From NCBI GenBank assembly GCA_963772225.1, contig CAVYWD010000005.1, positions 124,001 through 188,000 of the forward strand: a stretch of DNA of 64,000 nt. Reading direction: 5' to 3'. Source of the stretch: CAVYWD01 sp963772225 (lineage in GTDB: Bacteria > Myxococcota > Myxococcia > Myxococcales > UBA5297). The translations under genes were made by a program, and so were the position numbers. Shown piece by piece: positions 35,246 to 45,018 of this stretch. The notes beneath the pieces are model-generated. The model worked only from the letters and a program-made list of their open reading frames with translations. It did not search any database and was not told where the DNA came from. How positions within the stretch are numbered: the stretch's first letter is position 1; each line of letters opens with the position of its first letter.

Positions 35246-36396
35246 GCTCGGCCGCCATTCACGCCGTGATGGTCACCCCCAGTGCGAGCGGAGGCCATCC
35301 GCTGTATACGTGGGAGCTCATGACCGCGCTTCGAGCGGCAGCGCCGCTATCGGAGCTTGATCTCACTCTGCTGACGAGCGTCGATCTGGCTCCAGCATTC
35401 AGGAAGGCACAGTATCGCATCGCCGACGTCCTACCAGCTATGCGGGGAGCTTTTGCCAATCGCCTCGAATGGGCGGCAAGCCGCATCGTGCACTATGCGC
35501 ACAGGGAGGAGGCGGTGCTGCGGTGGGTGCGCGCGCAGCCCCGCGTCGACATCCTCCACTACCAGGAGCCACCCTTCGCAGCGGCCGTGCATATTTCGCG
35601 AGCCCGCGCGACGGGCGCCCGGGTCGTCGCGACGGTGCACAACGTGCGGCCTCACGGGCACCCGGTCCCGGCGGCTGGGCCGCTGATCGAATTCTCTACC
35701 AACCTTGGTTGGAAGCAGTGCGCCATGCTCTTCGTCCACTCGCCCGTGCTGCGAGAGGAGCTCTTGCGCGAGCTGGGGAGCCGGTCACCGCGAGTCGTGG
35801 CCATCCCCCACGGCGTGTGGACGAGCCATCGTGGTATGGCTGTGACCCCAAATCCGATGGGCTACTTGCTGTTCTTCGGTGTCATGCGGCGAAATAAGGG
35901 CGTGCATCTCATGCTGGATGCGATGCGGCACCTTCCGGGGAAGCGGCTCGTGATGGCGGGGGCCTTTCCCGATCGCTCACTGGCGCTCGAGGTTCGAGGC
36001 AGGATTGGAGCCGAACACCTTCAAGTAGAGCTGCAAGACCGCATTATCTCGGACTCGGAGATCCCTGGATTGTTTGGAGGGGCGGCGCTCGTGATGCTGC
36101 CGTACACGGACTATTACGCGCAAAGTGGAGTGCTCCACATGGCCATCGCCTATGGAATACCAGTGGTCGTAGCGGACGTCGGAGCTCTCGGAGAGCAAGT
36201 GAGAAAGGAGAAGATCGGTGCTGTCGCCGCTGCGGGCGACGCGGAGGATCTGGCACGCGCCACGCTTCTGGCACTCGAGCCCGGCGTCTACGAGGCTGCT
36301 CGCACTCACTGCAGCGCTCTCGCGGGCGAGTTGTCGTGGTCGGCCGCAGCGCGGATAACGCTCGAGGCCTACCGCGAGGCCTGCTACGTGCGCTGA
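35242..36396 (+). CDS. GT4-family glycosyltransferase
   Basis: A 384-residue GT-B enzyme. The N domain has MVTPSASGGHPLYTWEL; a conserved block VVAIPHGVW precedes the C domain with YLLFFGVMRRNKGVHLMLDA and an E-type acidic region replaced by PYTDYYAQSGVLHMAIAYGIPVVV. The classical EX7E motif is therefore atypical, though the fold pattern is clear. The start ATG overlaps the GT2 stop, and the stop lies four bases before the polymerase start. It acts in repeat-unit assembly. Confidence 0.83.
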   Translation: MSSAAIHAVMVTPSASGGHPLYTWELMTALRAAAPLSELDLTLLTSVDLAPAFRKAQYRIADVLPAMRGAFANRLEWAASRIVHYAHREEAVLRWVRAQPRVDILHYQEPPFAAAVHISRARATGARVVATVHNVRPHGHPVPAAGPLIEFSTNLGWKQCAMLFVHSPVLREELLRELGSRSPRVVAIPHGVWTSHRGMAVTPNPMGYLLFFGVMRRNKGVHLMLDAMRHLPGKRLVMAGAFPDRSLALEVRGRIGAEHLQVELQDRIISDSEIPGLFGGAALVMLPYTDYYAQSGVLHMAIAYGIPVVVADVGALGEQVRKEKIGAVAAAGDAEDLARATLLALEPGVYEAARTHCSALAGELSWSAAARITLEAYREACYVR

Positions 36397-36400
36397 AGGC

Positions 36401-37699
36401 ATGCGATCGGCATCTCGAGGCCTTCGCCACCGTGAACGCGCGGCGGCGGTTCTGAGCTTTACGTCCTTCTTCGTGTTTCCGGCGCTTCCGCTGGGCAACA
36501 CCGCAGCTCTCGCAATTCCGAACGTCGTCGCAGCCGGACTCGTCGTGGCTTGGCTCCGGAGGTTCGCGAGGCCGGACTGGTCGCCATTTGTGTGGATGAT
36601 GGTCCCACCTATTCTCTCCGGGACGTGGTGCCTAGCGACCGGCAGCGCGCTCGAGCCGATGATCGTCCTCAAGATGACCGCGATGATGGCGCTGAACTTT
36701 CTGATCGTGGTCCCGGCTCGACACTTGCTGCGCGGCGGCTTCGGCGAACACTTTGTGCTCGGCGCGGCCATGGCCATCGTGGTGCACGCGGCGCTGGGCG
36801 CCTACCAAGTCATCGCGTTCAAACGCGGAGCGTTCCCTTTCAGCGCGATAATGGCCACAAACCCAGGCATGGCAATGTCGGCAGAAACAACTGAGCTCTA
36901 TCATGAATACGTAAGGCGGCCCTTTGGCCTCTTTGCAGAGCCATCAGCGATGGCGGCGTGCATAGGACCGTGGCTCGTCCTCATTTCGCATTCTCTGTTC
37001 TCTCCGCGCAGCGGCGCTGCCGCCCGAAAGCATACGACGCTCCTGGCCCTCGGGCTCGCGGCCGGTCTCGCCTTGCTCGTTTTCTCTCAGTCTGGCCTCG
37101 GGGTTGCAATCGTTCTAGCGGTGCCTATCCCGGCAATCGCCGCAGCGTTCTCAGCTCGCTGGAGCCCGATCGCGCGCGGGACGGCGCTGCTCCTTGCGAG
37201 CGCAGCGGTCGTGGGGACGACGCTTTGGCTGCTGAGCGAGGCCTCGTCCCGGTTTGAGCTGGCGCAGAACGACTCCTGGCAATCGAGGCTCGCGTCGCTC
37301 GAGTTCGGGCTCGAGGTCCTGGGATCAAGCTCGAACATCCTCCTCGGTCTCGGCCCCGGCCAAATGTATCCACACCTCCAGTCCACCATGCTTCGCGCAC
37401 GTGCGCCCGGCGGGATCACGAACATCTGGAGCGTTGCCCTGACGTATGCCATCGAGACCGGGTTCATCGGCCTCTTCTCCATGTTGATTCTAGGGCTCTC
37501 CATAGCCGTCGCCATCCAGGTCTCGCGCGCGCGCTCCACCGTGATTGCATGCGCGCTGATATGGCTGACGGGGCTCGTCGTGGCGACCAGCTACCTCCAG
37601 CAGCCCGCGCTTTGGACCACGCTGGCTGTGCTGCTCTCGTGGTGGTCGGTGGCCGGCGCGCGGCAGGCACCTCAGGGGTCGGCGATGTCGGCTGAGTAG
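36401..37699 (+). CDS. O-antigen polymerase/ligase-like membrane protein (Wzy candidate)
   Basis: A 432-residue protein with about 11 predicted membrane helices and a large periplasmic loop near residues 280-350 (SSRFELAQNDSWQSRLASLE, LLGLGPGQMY), the layout of Wzy polymerases and WaaL ligases. RRPFGLFAEPSAMAA and LLVFSQSGLGVAIVL resemble the conserved SGSRGA-type regions of the family only loosely. Its position as the last gene of the flippase operon favours polymerase. The polymer and linkage are unknown. Confidence 0.78.
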   Translation: MRSASRGLRHRERAAAVLSFTSFFVFPALPLGNTAALAIPNVVAAGLVVAWLRRFARPDWSPFVWMMVPPILSGTWCLATGSALEPMIVLKMTAMMALNFLIVVPARHLLRGGFGEHFVLGAAMAIVVHAALGAYQVIAFKRGAFPFSAIMATNPGMAMSAETTELYHEYVRRPFGLFAEPSAMAACIGPWLVLISHSLFSPRSGAAARKHTTLLALGLAAGLALLVFSQSGLGVAIVLAVPIPAIAAAFSARWSPIARGTALLLASAAVVGTTLWLLSEASSRFELAQNDSWQSRLASLEFGLEVLGSSSNILLGLGPGQMYPHLQSTMLRARAPGGITNIWSVALTYAIETGFIGLFSMLILGLSIAVAIQVSRARSTVIACALIWLTGLVVATSYLQQPALWTTLAVLLSWWSVAGARQAPQGSAMSAE

Positions 37700-37924
37700 G
37701 CAAATCGAACGGCTGCTGCAGCTCGTGCCCAGATGTTGCGGTCAAGCCCGCTTGCGCGACCTCGTAAGGTCATCGGGGCCGTGTGGGACGCGGCCGCCGC
37801 ATCACATCGCTCGAGCGAGCTTCGTGCCGGGGGACAGGCGCCGCAGCCTCGGGCTCGACTGCGCCGTCGAGTCGAGAGGGGGGACGTGGCGCGAGTCGGT
37901 GCGTGGGCAAATGGTTCGCTCGCC

Positions 37925-38677
37925 TTAGGCGGAGCTCGCCGATCTCGTCGCCACGACGGCCGCAGGCGCCTGCCCTTGGAGGAGCTCACTCGCGAGTGCG
38001 AGAGATTCAAACGTGCCTGCGTCCGTCCACCAGCCCTCCATAACGTCGTACTGGAGTGTGCCCGCGCACAGGTAGCCATTGTTGACGTCCGTGATCTCCA
38101 GCTCGCCGCGCGCGGAGGGCTTAAGGCCGCGAATCAAATCGAAAACCTGGGAATCGTAGAAGTAGATGCCGGTCACGGCGAGGTCGCTCTTCGGAGTTCG
38201 GGGCTTCTCTTCGAGGCCGACGATGCGACCGCCACTCACCTCGGCGACGCCGTAGCGCCCAGGGTCGCCCACTCTCTTGAGGAGAACTCGAGCACCGGCC
38301 TTCTGCCTGTCAAAAGCATCGAGAACTCGCATAAGCGAGTCCTCGAAGATGTTGTCGCCGAGAATCACGCAGAGCCCAGATTGTCCGGAGAAGGCCTCGG
38401 CGAGGCCGAGGGCCTGCGCGATGCCGCCGGCCTCGTCCTGTACCTTGTACGTGAACCGGCAGCCGAAGTCCCGTCCGGAGCCAAGGAGGTTCACTACGCT
38501 GCCCATGTGGTCGACGCCGGTGACGATGAGGATCTCCTCGATTCCTGCCTCCGTGAGCTTCGCGACCGGGTGGTAGATCATCGGTACGCGCCCGACCGGG
38601 AGCAGGTGCTTGTTCGTGACTTTCGTGAGCGGAAGGAGCCGCGACCCGGTTCCGCCGGCGAGGATCACGCCTTTCAT
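37925..38677 (-). CDS. sugar-phosphate nucleotidyltransferase (RmlA-like)
   Basis: A 250-residue enzyme starting MKGVILAGGTGSRLLPLTKV, the nucleotide-binding signature, followed by NKHLLPVGRVPMIY, VILGDNIFE, VGDPGRYGVAEV and EEKPRTPKSDLAVTGIYFYD. These match glucose-1-phosphate thymidylyltransferases, but it lacks about 40 C-terminal residues of canonical RmlA, as do several short homologues. It makes dTDP- or UDP-sugar from sugar 1-phosphate. RmlB, RmlC and RmlD are not in the window. It is the last gene of the leftward operon, 26 bases after a GT4 gene, converging on the polymerase gene. Confidence 0.87.
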   Translation of the reverse strand: MKGVILAGGTGSRLLPLTKVTNKHLLPVGRVPMIYHPVAKLTEAGIEEILIVTGVDHMGSVVNLLGSGRDFGCRFTYKVQDEAGGIAQALGLAEAFSGQSGLCVILGDNIFEDSLMRVLDAFDRQKAGARVLLKRVGDPGRYGVAEVSGGRIVGLEEKPRTPKSDLAVTGIYFYDSQVFDLIRGLKPSARGELEITDVNNGYLCAGTLQYDVMEGWWTDAGTFESLALASELLQGQAPAAVVATRSASSA

Positions 38678-38703
38678 GCAGCCTCCGAATCGGCTTCAAG
38701 GGT

Positions 38704-39957
38704 TCAAGGGCCCACCACAGGTGCAGAAGAGCCGGTAGAAGCGTCCGAGCAGTTCGCAGGGCGCCCACCCGCGGGCTTCGATGCTTGAAACGGAGTACGC
38801 CTGCGCATGTGCCTGGCAGGCTGCGTCGCGTGTGCGGCCGCTACGTCCTCCCAAAACGACGTATATCGCCGCGCGATGTAGCTAATATCATAGCGGGCGG
38901 CGATTCGCTCCCGGGCCGCAGCGCCCAGCGCAGCTCGCTCGCCCGGCGGCAGCGAGAGCAGTTCCACGATGGCCTGCGCGAGGGCCGCGGGGTCCCGCGG
39001 TGGAACGAGCCGTCCGGAGGGTCCGACGATTTCGCGGCTGTCGCCGCAGTCAGTGGCGGCGCAGAGGACGCCACAAGACATGGCCTCGCCGAGGATCTGA
39101 GGAAATCCTTCGCTGCGCGATGACGAGGCGAGGACGTCGAGGGCGGATAGGAGCGCTGGTACATCCGACCGCGGTCCCAGCAGCCGCACGCGGGTTCGGA
39201 TCGCGAAGGTGTCGATGGTGCTCGCCAAGCGCGGATTGGACCACTCGACTCCCTGGCCCGCGAGCAGGAAGAACACATCTTGTGCGGCTCGGGTGATGCG
39301 ACGTGCGGCATCTAGGAAAGTGGGATGGTCCTTGTCCGGATGGTAACGCGCAATGAGCCCGACCACCCGCGCTCCCGGCGGAAGCCCGATATCGCGCCGC
39401 ACGCTGGCAGCCGCGGCAGGGTCGCGGGCGAAGCCGGCGAGGTCGAATCCATTGGGGATGACCGTCGCGAAATTGGCGCGGTAACCCAGGCGAGCGTGCG
39501 ACCGAAGCGCTGAGTCGGCGCAGTAGACGATGCCGTCCGCGAGCACGTGCGAGAGCCGTCCGCAAACGGCGCGCGTGAGTCGTGTAAGAGGCTTGACATT
39601 GCGCGGCTCGACGTCGGCGTGATGTATTCCCCAAACCAGCGGCATGCCCAAGGGCGCGGCGGTGAGCCCCGCCAGCAGGTTCCCATGGTACATCCAGCTC
39701 TGGACGATGTCGGGCCGCGATCCTCGCAGAAATACAGCGAGCGGGAGGAGCGCGCCGGGCGTCGGCACTCCTGGTCGCATCCTCAAGCACTTCACGGCGA
39801 CCCCATCCGAAACGAGGCGAGGGCCAAAGGTGCCCTCATCTGTCAATGAAGCCACCGAATGGTTCAAACCCTGCGAGCGCGTGGAGGAGATGAGCTTGTA
39901 GAGCATCGCCTCGGCCCCGCCCGTACCGAGCCCCGTAATGACGTGAGCGACCCTCAT
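38704..39957 (-). CDS. GT4-family glycosyltransferase
   Basis: A 417-residue GT-B enzyme with the clear N-terminal signature VAHVITGLGTGGAEAMLYKL, VIPNGFDLAGF, GLIARYHPDKDHPTFLDAAR and the EX7E-type block SSRSEGFPQILGEAMSCGV. It would transfer a nucleotide sugar to the growing lipid-linked glycan. The last 40 residues are basic and low complexity. It lies 116 bases downstream of the epimerase gene in the leftward operon. Confidence 0.88.
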   Translation of the reverse strand: MRVAHVITGLGTGGAEAMLYKLISSTRSQGLNHSVASLTDEGTFGPRLVSDGVAVKCLRMRPGVPTPGALLPLAVFLRGSRPDIVQSWMYHGNLLAGLTAAPLGMPLVWGIHHADVEPRNVKPLTRLTRAVCGRLSHVLADGIVYCADSALRSHARLGYRANFATVIPNGFDLAGFARDPAAAASVRRDIGLPPGARVVGLIARYHPDKDHPTFLDAARRITRAAQDVFFLLAGQGVEWSNPRLASTIDTFAIRTRVRLLGPRSDVPALLSALDVLASSSRSEGFPQILGEAMSCGVLCAATDCGDSREIVGPSGRLVPPRDPAALAQAIVELLSLPPGERAALGAAARERIAARYDISYIARRYTSFWEDVAAAHATQPARHMRRRTPFQASKPAGGRPANCSDASTGSSAPVVGP

Positions 39958-40073
39958 TCCTCGAGCGACCTCAAGTGATGTTTTCGAGCATACGAAAGTT
40001 GCTTTCCCCACGTTGCGGTAGGACCTCCCAATCAAGGGGATGGGGCGCACCGTGCCGTAGAGGGCTTGTTGGG

Positions 40074-41165
40074 TCACTCCGGGACAATGGAGCCCTCCCT
40101 CGAATGAGAAGAGCCCGAGGCGCTTTGCGAGGCTTGGGTCGCGTACCATCGCGCGCTGCGCGCGAGCCCCTCTCTCACCGAGCAGCTGGCGCGGTACCCG
40201 AGCAGCCGGCTCGCCTTGCCGGTGTCCGCCAGCGAGTGGCGCACGTCGCCGCGCCGGAACTCGCGGTAGTGGGGGTCGATCCGCGCCGCCTCCGGTCGAA
40301 GCCGCGCCACCTCGTCCCGGACGAGCCGGAAGAGCTCACTCAAGGTCGTGCGCTCGCCGCAGGCGACGTTGAACACCTGGCCGACCGCCTGGGGCTCGGA
40401 CGCGGTTGCCGCGAGCAGGTTCGCCTGCACCACGTTGTCGACGAAGCAAAAGTCCCTGCTCGTGTCGCCGTCGCCGTAGATGGCCACCCCTGAGCCTTCC
40501 AGCAGCCCGGCGAACCAGAGAGGGATGACCGCCGCGTAGGTGCCTCTCGGGTCCTGCCGCGGGCCGAACACGTTGAAATACCGCAGGCCGATGAGCTCGA
40601 GGCCATAGCAAATGCCGAAGGCGTGGGCATAGAGCTCGTCTGCGCATTTGCTCGCCGCGTAGGGCGAGAGCGGCCGGCCGACGGCGCTCTCGACCTTGGG
40701 CAGGCCTGGGTGATCGCCGTACACCGAGCTCGAGCTCGCGTAGACCACTCGGCGCACGCCGGCGGCGCGCGCGGCCGAGAGGACCTGGAGAAAGCCCGCC
40801 ACGTTCACGTCGTGCGACTGCATCGGGTCCCGAACCGACCGCGGCACCGAGCCCAGCGCAGCCTGGTGGAGCACGAGGTCGGCGCCCGACGCGGCGCGCC
40901 CGCAGGCGCCGGGGTCGCGGATGTCGCCTTCGACGAGGGAGAACCGCTCGCGCTGCTCGCTCGAGAGCGGGGCCAACGCCTGAATCAGGTTCTCCCTGCT
41001 CCCGGTCGCGAAGTTGTCGAGCCCTACCACCCGCTGCTCGAGGCGGAGCAGCTGCTCCACGAGGTGCGAGCCGATGAACCCGGCCGCCCCAGTCACGAGC
41101 CACCGCAAGGGTCGCTCGAGGAGGCGTGCCCGGGCGCCGTCGTAGGCCATCGCGAAGGCGGTCAT
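40074..41165 (-). CDS. SDR-family NDP-sugar 4-epimerase (WbpP/TviC-like)
   Basis: A 363-residue short-chain dehydrogenase. The Rossmann motif is TGAAGFIGSHLVEQLL, followed by VVGLDNFATGSRENL, the catalytic Tyr and Lys in SPYAASKCADE, and RYFNVFGPRQDP. The HQAALGSVPRSVRDP block is typical of WbpP/TviC C4-epimerases of UDP-GlcNAc or UDP-GlcNAcA. With the adjacent 6-dehydrogenase it could make UDP-GalNAcA-type sugars; this is pathway inference. Its ATG overlaps the stop of the upstream GT4 gene by four bases. The C terminus has a short Ser-rich tail. Confidence 0.88.
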   Translation of the reverse strand: MTAFAMAYDGARARLLERPLRWLVTGAAGFIGSHLVEQLLRLEQRVVGLDNFATGSRENLIQALAPLSSEQRERFSLVEGDIRDPGACGRAASGADLVLHQAALGSVPRSVRDPMQSHDVNVAGFLQVLSAARAAGVRRVVYASSSSVYGDHPGLPKVESAVGRPLSPYAASKCADELYAHAFGICYGLELIGLRYFNVFGPRQDPRGTYAAVIPLWFAGLLEGSGVAIYGDGDTSRDFCFVDNVVQANLLAATASEPQAVGQVFNVACGERTTLSELFRLVRDEVARLRPEAARIDPHYREFRRGDVRHSLADTGKASRLLGYRASCSVREGLARSARWYATQASQSASGSSHSREGSIVPE

Positions 41166-42448
41166 GCGAGCTCCCGATCGGCGGGCGCGGCCGGTGCGCT
41201 CGGACAGAGCCCGTCGCGGTCGCGCGGCAAAGCCCGGCGTCCCGCCAGCAGCTCCCGGTATTCCTGCGCGATGGCCTCCCAGACGGCCTCGCGGCGGAAA
41301 TCGGCAAGCACGCGCTTTCGCGCCGCCGCGCCGTGATTGGCGCGCAGCGCGGGGTCTATCAAATAGCGCTCCAGCGCGCGCTCGAGCGCTCGGGCATCGC
41401 GCGCGGGGACGAGCGTCCCCGTCACCCCGTCCAGCACCGCGTCGCGGCACCCGGGGACGTCCGTGGCCACGATGGGCAGCGACATGGCAGCCGCCTCCAA
41501 CGCCACATTGGGAAATCCCTCGCGGTAGGTCGGCAGCGCCACCACGTCCATGGCTGGGTAGATGGGCGCGACATCGCCCACGTGACCGGTGATCCGGATT
41601 CGGGGGTCGGATCGCAGCACTGCGACCTGTTTGCGCGTGAGGCCCTCGTCTGGTCCGACGAGCAGAAGATGCAGCGTCTGCATTCGATCCCGCAGAGCGT
41701 TCCACGCCGCAAGGAGCTCGGCGCTTCCTTTCTCCGGCCCAAGCCGTCCTACGAAGCCGATCACGAGCGCATCCGCAGGGATGCCGTGTTCCCTGCGCGC
41801 CGCGACTCGCACTCCCTCGGCCGGCGGCGTGAATCGCTCCTCGGCATCCACGCCGTTGCCACTTCCCCCGAGGAGCACCTTGATTTTCTCGGGCGGGCAG
41901 AGGCCCTCCTCGACGGCGATAAGGCGCATCGATTCGCTCACGGCCAGGACCCGATGTGCGAGGAGGCACGAGACCCCCTCGGACGCGCGCAGGAGTTGGC
42001 GCCGCAGGCCCGAGGCGGTGACGAAGGGCAGCCCCCGCAGGTGGTAGATGCGCACCGGCGCCCGGCTGAGGGTCGCGGCGATCATCCCGAGAAGCCCGCC
42101 TTTGGGGGTGTGCGAATGCACGATCTCTGGATGGAGCCGACGCAACACCCCCCAGAGCCTCCAGAGCGCCGCCAGATCTGCGAGCGGCGTGATGGCGCGC
42201 TGCATGGAAACCGCATCAACCTCGACTCCCTCGAGTCGGCTGAATTCGGCGAGTTCAGGCCCAGGCGAGGTGATGGCGCGCAGCTCGAATCCGCGGCCCC
42301 GCATGAATCGCGCTTGCCCCAATAGGTGTGCCTTCAGGGAGATGGGCACAGTCGTCACGTGAACGACGACGGCCTGGGCGTTCACCGCCCTCAGCGCCTC
42401 TCGGTTCGACGGTTCGGCCGGCATCGAGACTGCGCCAATAGGGCGCAT
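41162..42448 (-). CDS. GT4-family glycosyltransferase
   Basis: A 428-residue GT-B enzyme. ATG at 42448 has GAGGAGG five bases upstream. Motifs are IVHSHTPKGGLLGMIAA, RIYHLRGLPFVTASG, GNGVDAEERFTP, VIGFVGRLGPEKGSAELLAA and PTYREGFPNVALEAAAMSLP, where the two glutamates form EX7E. The HSHTPKGG block is typical of PglA-like and other GT4 enzymes that act early, adding the second sugar to undecaprenyl-linked amino sugars. It is coupled to the epimerase downstream and lies 22 bases after the dehydrogenase gene. Confidence 0.89.
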   Translation of the reverse strand: MRPIGAVSMPAEPSNREALRAVNAQAVVVHVTTVPISLKAHLLGQARFMRGRGFELRAITSPGPELAEFSRLEGVEVDAVSMQRAITPLADLAALWRLWGVLRRLHPEIVHSHTPKGGLLGMIAATLSRAPVRIYHLRGLPFVTASGLRRQLLRASEGVSCLLAHRVLAVSESMRLIAVEEGLCPPEKIKVLLGGSGNGVDAEERFTPPAEGVRVAARREHGIPADALVIGFVGRLGPEKGSAELLAAWNALRDRMQTLHLLLVGPDEGLTRKQVAVLRSDPRIRITGHVGDVAPIYPAMDVVALPTYREGFPNVALEAAAMSLPIVATDVPGCRDAVLDGVTGTLVPARDARALERALERYLIDPALRANHGAAARKRVLADFRREAVWEAIAQEYRELLAGRRALPRDRDGLCPSAPAAPADRELA

Positions 42449-42470
42449 TCGGGCCTCCTCAATTCCGCAG

Positions 42471-43799
42471 TTAAGCCTTGACGAGCCGCCGCGGGCCGAT
42501 TCCCTTCCGGACCAACAGCGGTGCGAGGACGTTGCGCGTGTCGACCACGAGCGCCACGTCGCGATACAGCTCCGGACCCTTGAACGCGTCGTGCGCCGTC
42601 GCGATGAGCACGGCATCGTATCGGGCGAAGCTCTCAGGAGTGCAGGGCACAGATTCGAGGCTCAGATGGTGCTTTCGCCCCTTGCGCGCCACAGGGAAGA
42701 AAGGATCGCAATAATCAGCGAGCGCCCCCCGGCTCTGAAGCAGCTCTAGGATCTCGTACGAAGGCGACTCGCGGTCGTCATCGATGTTGGCCTTGTACGC
42801 GAGGCCCAGCACCAGCACGCGCGAGCCCTTGAGCGGCTTGCCGTCGCCATTTAACGCGTTGGCGAGCCTGTCGACCACATACCGCGGCATGCGCGTGTTG
42901 ATTTCGCCCGCGAGCTCGATGAAACGCGCCCACTCGCCGTGCTCGGCCGCCTTCCACGCCAAGTAGAACGGATCGAGCGGAATGCAATGTCCGCCCAATC
43001 CCGGCCCCGGATAGAAGGGCATGAAGCCGAAAGGCTTCGTCTCCGCCGCGCGAATGACCTCCCAGATATCGATGTCCATCCGGTCGAAGATCATCTTGAG
43101 CTCATTGACGAGCGCGATGTTCACCGACCGAAACACGTTTTCAAGGAGCTTGGCCGACTCTGCAACACGCGCGCTCGACACTGGGACCACGCGCTCCAGC
43201 CCCGCTTCGTAGAGCGCGGCCGCGACCTCGGTCGAGACCGGATTCACGCCCCCGACGACCTTGGGAATGGTTTTGGTGGTGAAGTCCCCGCGGCCGGGGT
43301 CCTCGCGCTCCGGTGAGAAGGCGAGGAGAAAGTCCTCGGGGCAGGACAGCCCGCTCTGCTCCAAGACAGGCCGGACCTCCTCGTCGGTGGTCCCAGGGTA
43401 CGTGGTCGATTCGAGCACCACCAGCTGGCCTCGGCGCAGCCGCGTGGCGATTTGGCGCGCGGTGGCGAGAATGTGCGAATTATCCGGCTCGCGATGCGGC
43501 CCGAGCGGGGTCGGGACGCAGATGAGAATGGCATCGCAATCCGCGAGTTGATTGAAATCGGTCGAGACCGACATCCGCCCGCCGGCGATGGCGGCGGCGA
43601 CTCGGTCGGGCCCGATGTGGCGAATGTAGGATTCGCCGCGGCGAAGCGCCTCGATCTTGGTTCCGTCGACGTCGAGCCCCAGCACCGGAAATCCGGCTTC
43701 GCTGAAGACGAGCGCCAGCGGAAGCCCGACGTATCCCTGCCCGACGACTCCTACCCGCGCGGTGTGCGCGCGGATCCGTGAAAACAGCTCCTGCTGCAT
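42471..43799 (-). CDS. nucleotide sugar dehydrogenase (WbpA/TviB-like UDP-HexNAc 6-dehydrogenase)
   Basis: A 442-residue enzyme that oxidises C6 of a UDP-sugar to the uronic acid with NAD. The N-terminal Rossmann motif VGVVGQGYVGLPLALVFSEA, the ICVPTPLG segment, LESTTYPGTT, and the catalytic cysteine in GLGGHCIPLDPFYLAWKA are all present, and ESPSYEILELL marks the C-terminal domain. Overall pattern is nearer WbpA/TviB (UDP-GlcNAc substrates) than UDP-glucose dehydrogenase. ATG at 43799 is chosen at the start of homology. The adjacent 4-epimerase supports a joint route to a galacturonamide-type precursor. Confidence 0.92.
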   Translation of the reverse strand: MQQELFSRIRAHTARVGVVGQGYVGLPLALVFSEAGFPVLGLDVDGTKIEALRRGESYIRHIGPDRVAAAIAGGRMSVSTDFNQLADCDAILICVPTPLGPHREPDNSHILATARQIATRLRRGQLVVLESTTYPGTTDEEVRPVLEQSGLSCPEDFLLAFSPEREDPGRGDFTTKTIPKVVGGVNPVSTEVAAALYEAGLERVVPVSSARVAESAKLLENVFRSVNIALVNELKMIFDRMDIDIWEVIRAAETKPFGFMPFYPGPGLGGHCIPLDPFYLAWKAAEHGEWARFIELAGEINTRMPRYVVDRLANALNGDGKPLKGSRVLVLGLAYKANIDDDRESPSYEILELLQSRGALADYCDPFFPVARKGRKHHLSLESVPCTPESFARYDAVLIATAHDAFKGPELYRDVALVVDTRNVLAPLLVRKGIGPRRLVKA

Positions 43800-43884
43800 T
43801 GTGGTATCCCCCGCGAGCGGGTCTCCAGCGGCATTCCAGTGTGGCAATTGCGAGAGGAAAGGACATCTGACCTAAGGAGGGGAT

Positions 43885-45018
43885 TCACGTCCCCATGGCG
43901 GTCGATTTCGCCGGAGGCGCGTCGGGTGCCGGATTGTCCGGGGACGGCGGCGCCTCTGGATTCGCGCGGTAGGCAGGGAAGAACCGCTGGCGCAACGGAA
44001 CGACCGGTGAGCCCCACCGCGCCCGAAGCAGCGCGCCATAGCGCTCGACATCGTGAATGCGCTTGTAGACCTGGAATCTCGCGCGCAGCGGGGACAGGCT
44101 GGCCTTGAACCGGAAAATGCCGTCCTCCGGCCCGTAGTGGCCGCCGCCGCAGAGAAGCCGGCGCTTCCCGGCACGCACGGCCCACCGAATCATTTCAAAT
44201 ACGTATGCGTTGACCGGGCGAACGCGCGCCTGCTGGAGGTCAGCCGCCGAGAGGTACCAGTACACGTCGGTGGCGTCGTGAAAGAGCAACCCACCCGCCA
44301 CGGCTCGGCCCCCGTGCTCGGCGAGCAGAAAGAGGGCGTTTTCAGGCATGGCGTCGAAGAGGGAGACGAAGTACTCCGGAGGGTAGCGGTAGCGTTCGGG
44401 GGCCTCGCGCCGTGACATGGTCTCCGTGTAGAGCCGGGAAAACTCGAGGACGTCGTCTCGCGACCGGGCCTGCCTCACCGCTACGCCCGCCCGCTGTGCC
44501 TGCCGGACCATCCGGCGCGCATCGCTCGAAAAGCTCTTGCTCCAGATCCCGTCTTCGCCCCAGGTGAGGTCGAGCCACACGAGATCGCGGTCGAGCTCCA
44601 CCCCTGACGGCTCGAGGCACGCAAGGTTCACATGCCACGGAGAAAGATGCGCAAACTCGGCCACGACCCCCGCTGCGCCGAAGCTCGAGGTGAGGGCGTC
44701 GACAAAGAAACCCTTTTCCCTGGGATGGGCCGGGCCGCTCCCGATGCGAAGCGGGCCTGTGTACTCCGGGGTGAAGGTGTCGAAGAGGTCCTCCCGGAGA
44801 GCAACGGCGAAGGGGAGCGTTTTCACGGGTCGCAGGAAGAATGGGTACACGATTCGAGCGTCATCGCCGAGCTCGACCACCAGGAGGCGCGCGGCGCAGC
44901 CGGTGCGCGCCTCGGTCAACCGCGCGAGCTCGAGGCTCCCCATGATGCAGGTCCCGGTCGGCAGGGCGGCCTTCCAATGCTTTGCGTCCTTGGTCGTCAA
45001 CAGCGCGTGGCGAGCCAT
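43885..45018 (-). CDS. FemAB/GNAT-fold protein (BioF2-like acetyltransferase) of polysaccharide locus
   Basis: A 377-residue protein with the double-GNAT FemAB-type fold. Characteristic segments are WSKSFSSDARRMVRQAQRAG (the conserved SSxxRRxxR-type block), FSRLYTETMSRREAPERYRY, AEHGGRAVAGGLLFHDATDV and RRLLCGGGHYGPEDGIFRFK. Homologues in polysaccharide clusters are thought to transfer amino acids or acyl groups to sugars, while FemAB itself adds amino acids to peptidoglycan. Its start overlaps the proline dehydrogenase stop by one base (TGATG), so both are translationally coupled. Substrate is unknown. Confidence 0.8.
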   Translation of the reverse strand: MARHALLTTKDAKHWKAALPTGTCIMGSLELARLTEARTGCAARLLVVELGDDARIVYPFFLRPVKTLPFAVALREDLFDTFTPEYTGPLRIGSGPAHPREKGFFVDALTSSFGAAGVVAEFAHLSPWHVNLACLEPSGVELDRDLVWLDLTWGEDGIWSKSFSSDARRMVRQAQRAGVAVRQARSRDDVLEFSRLYTETMSRREAPERYRYPPEYFVSLFDAMPENALFLLAEHGGRAVAGGLLFHDATDVYWYLSAADLQQARVRPVNAYVFEMIRWAVRAGKRRLLCGGGHYGPEDGIFRFKASLSPLRARFQVYKRIHDVERYGALLRARWGSPVVPLRQRFFPAYRANPEAPPSPDNPAPDAPPAKSTAMGT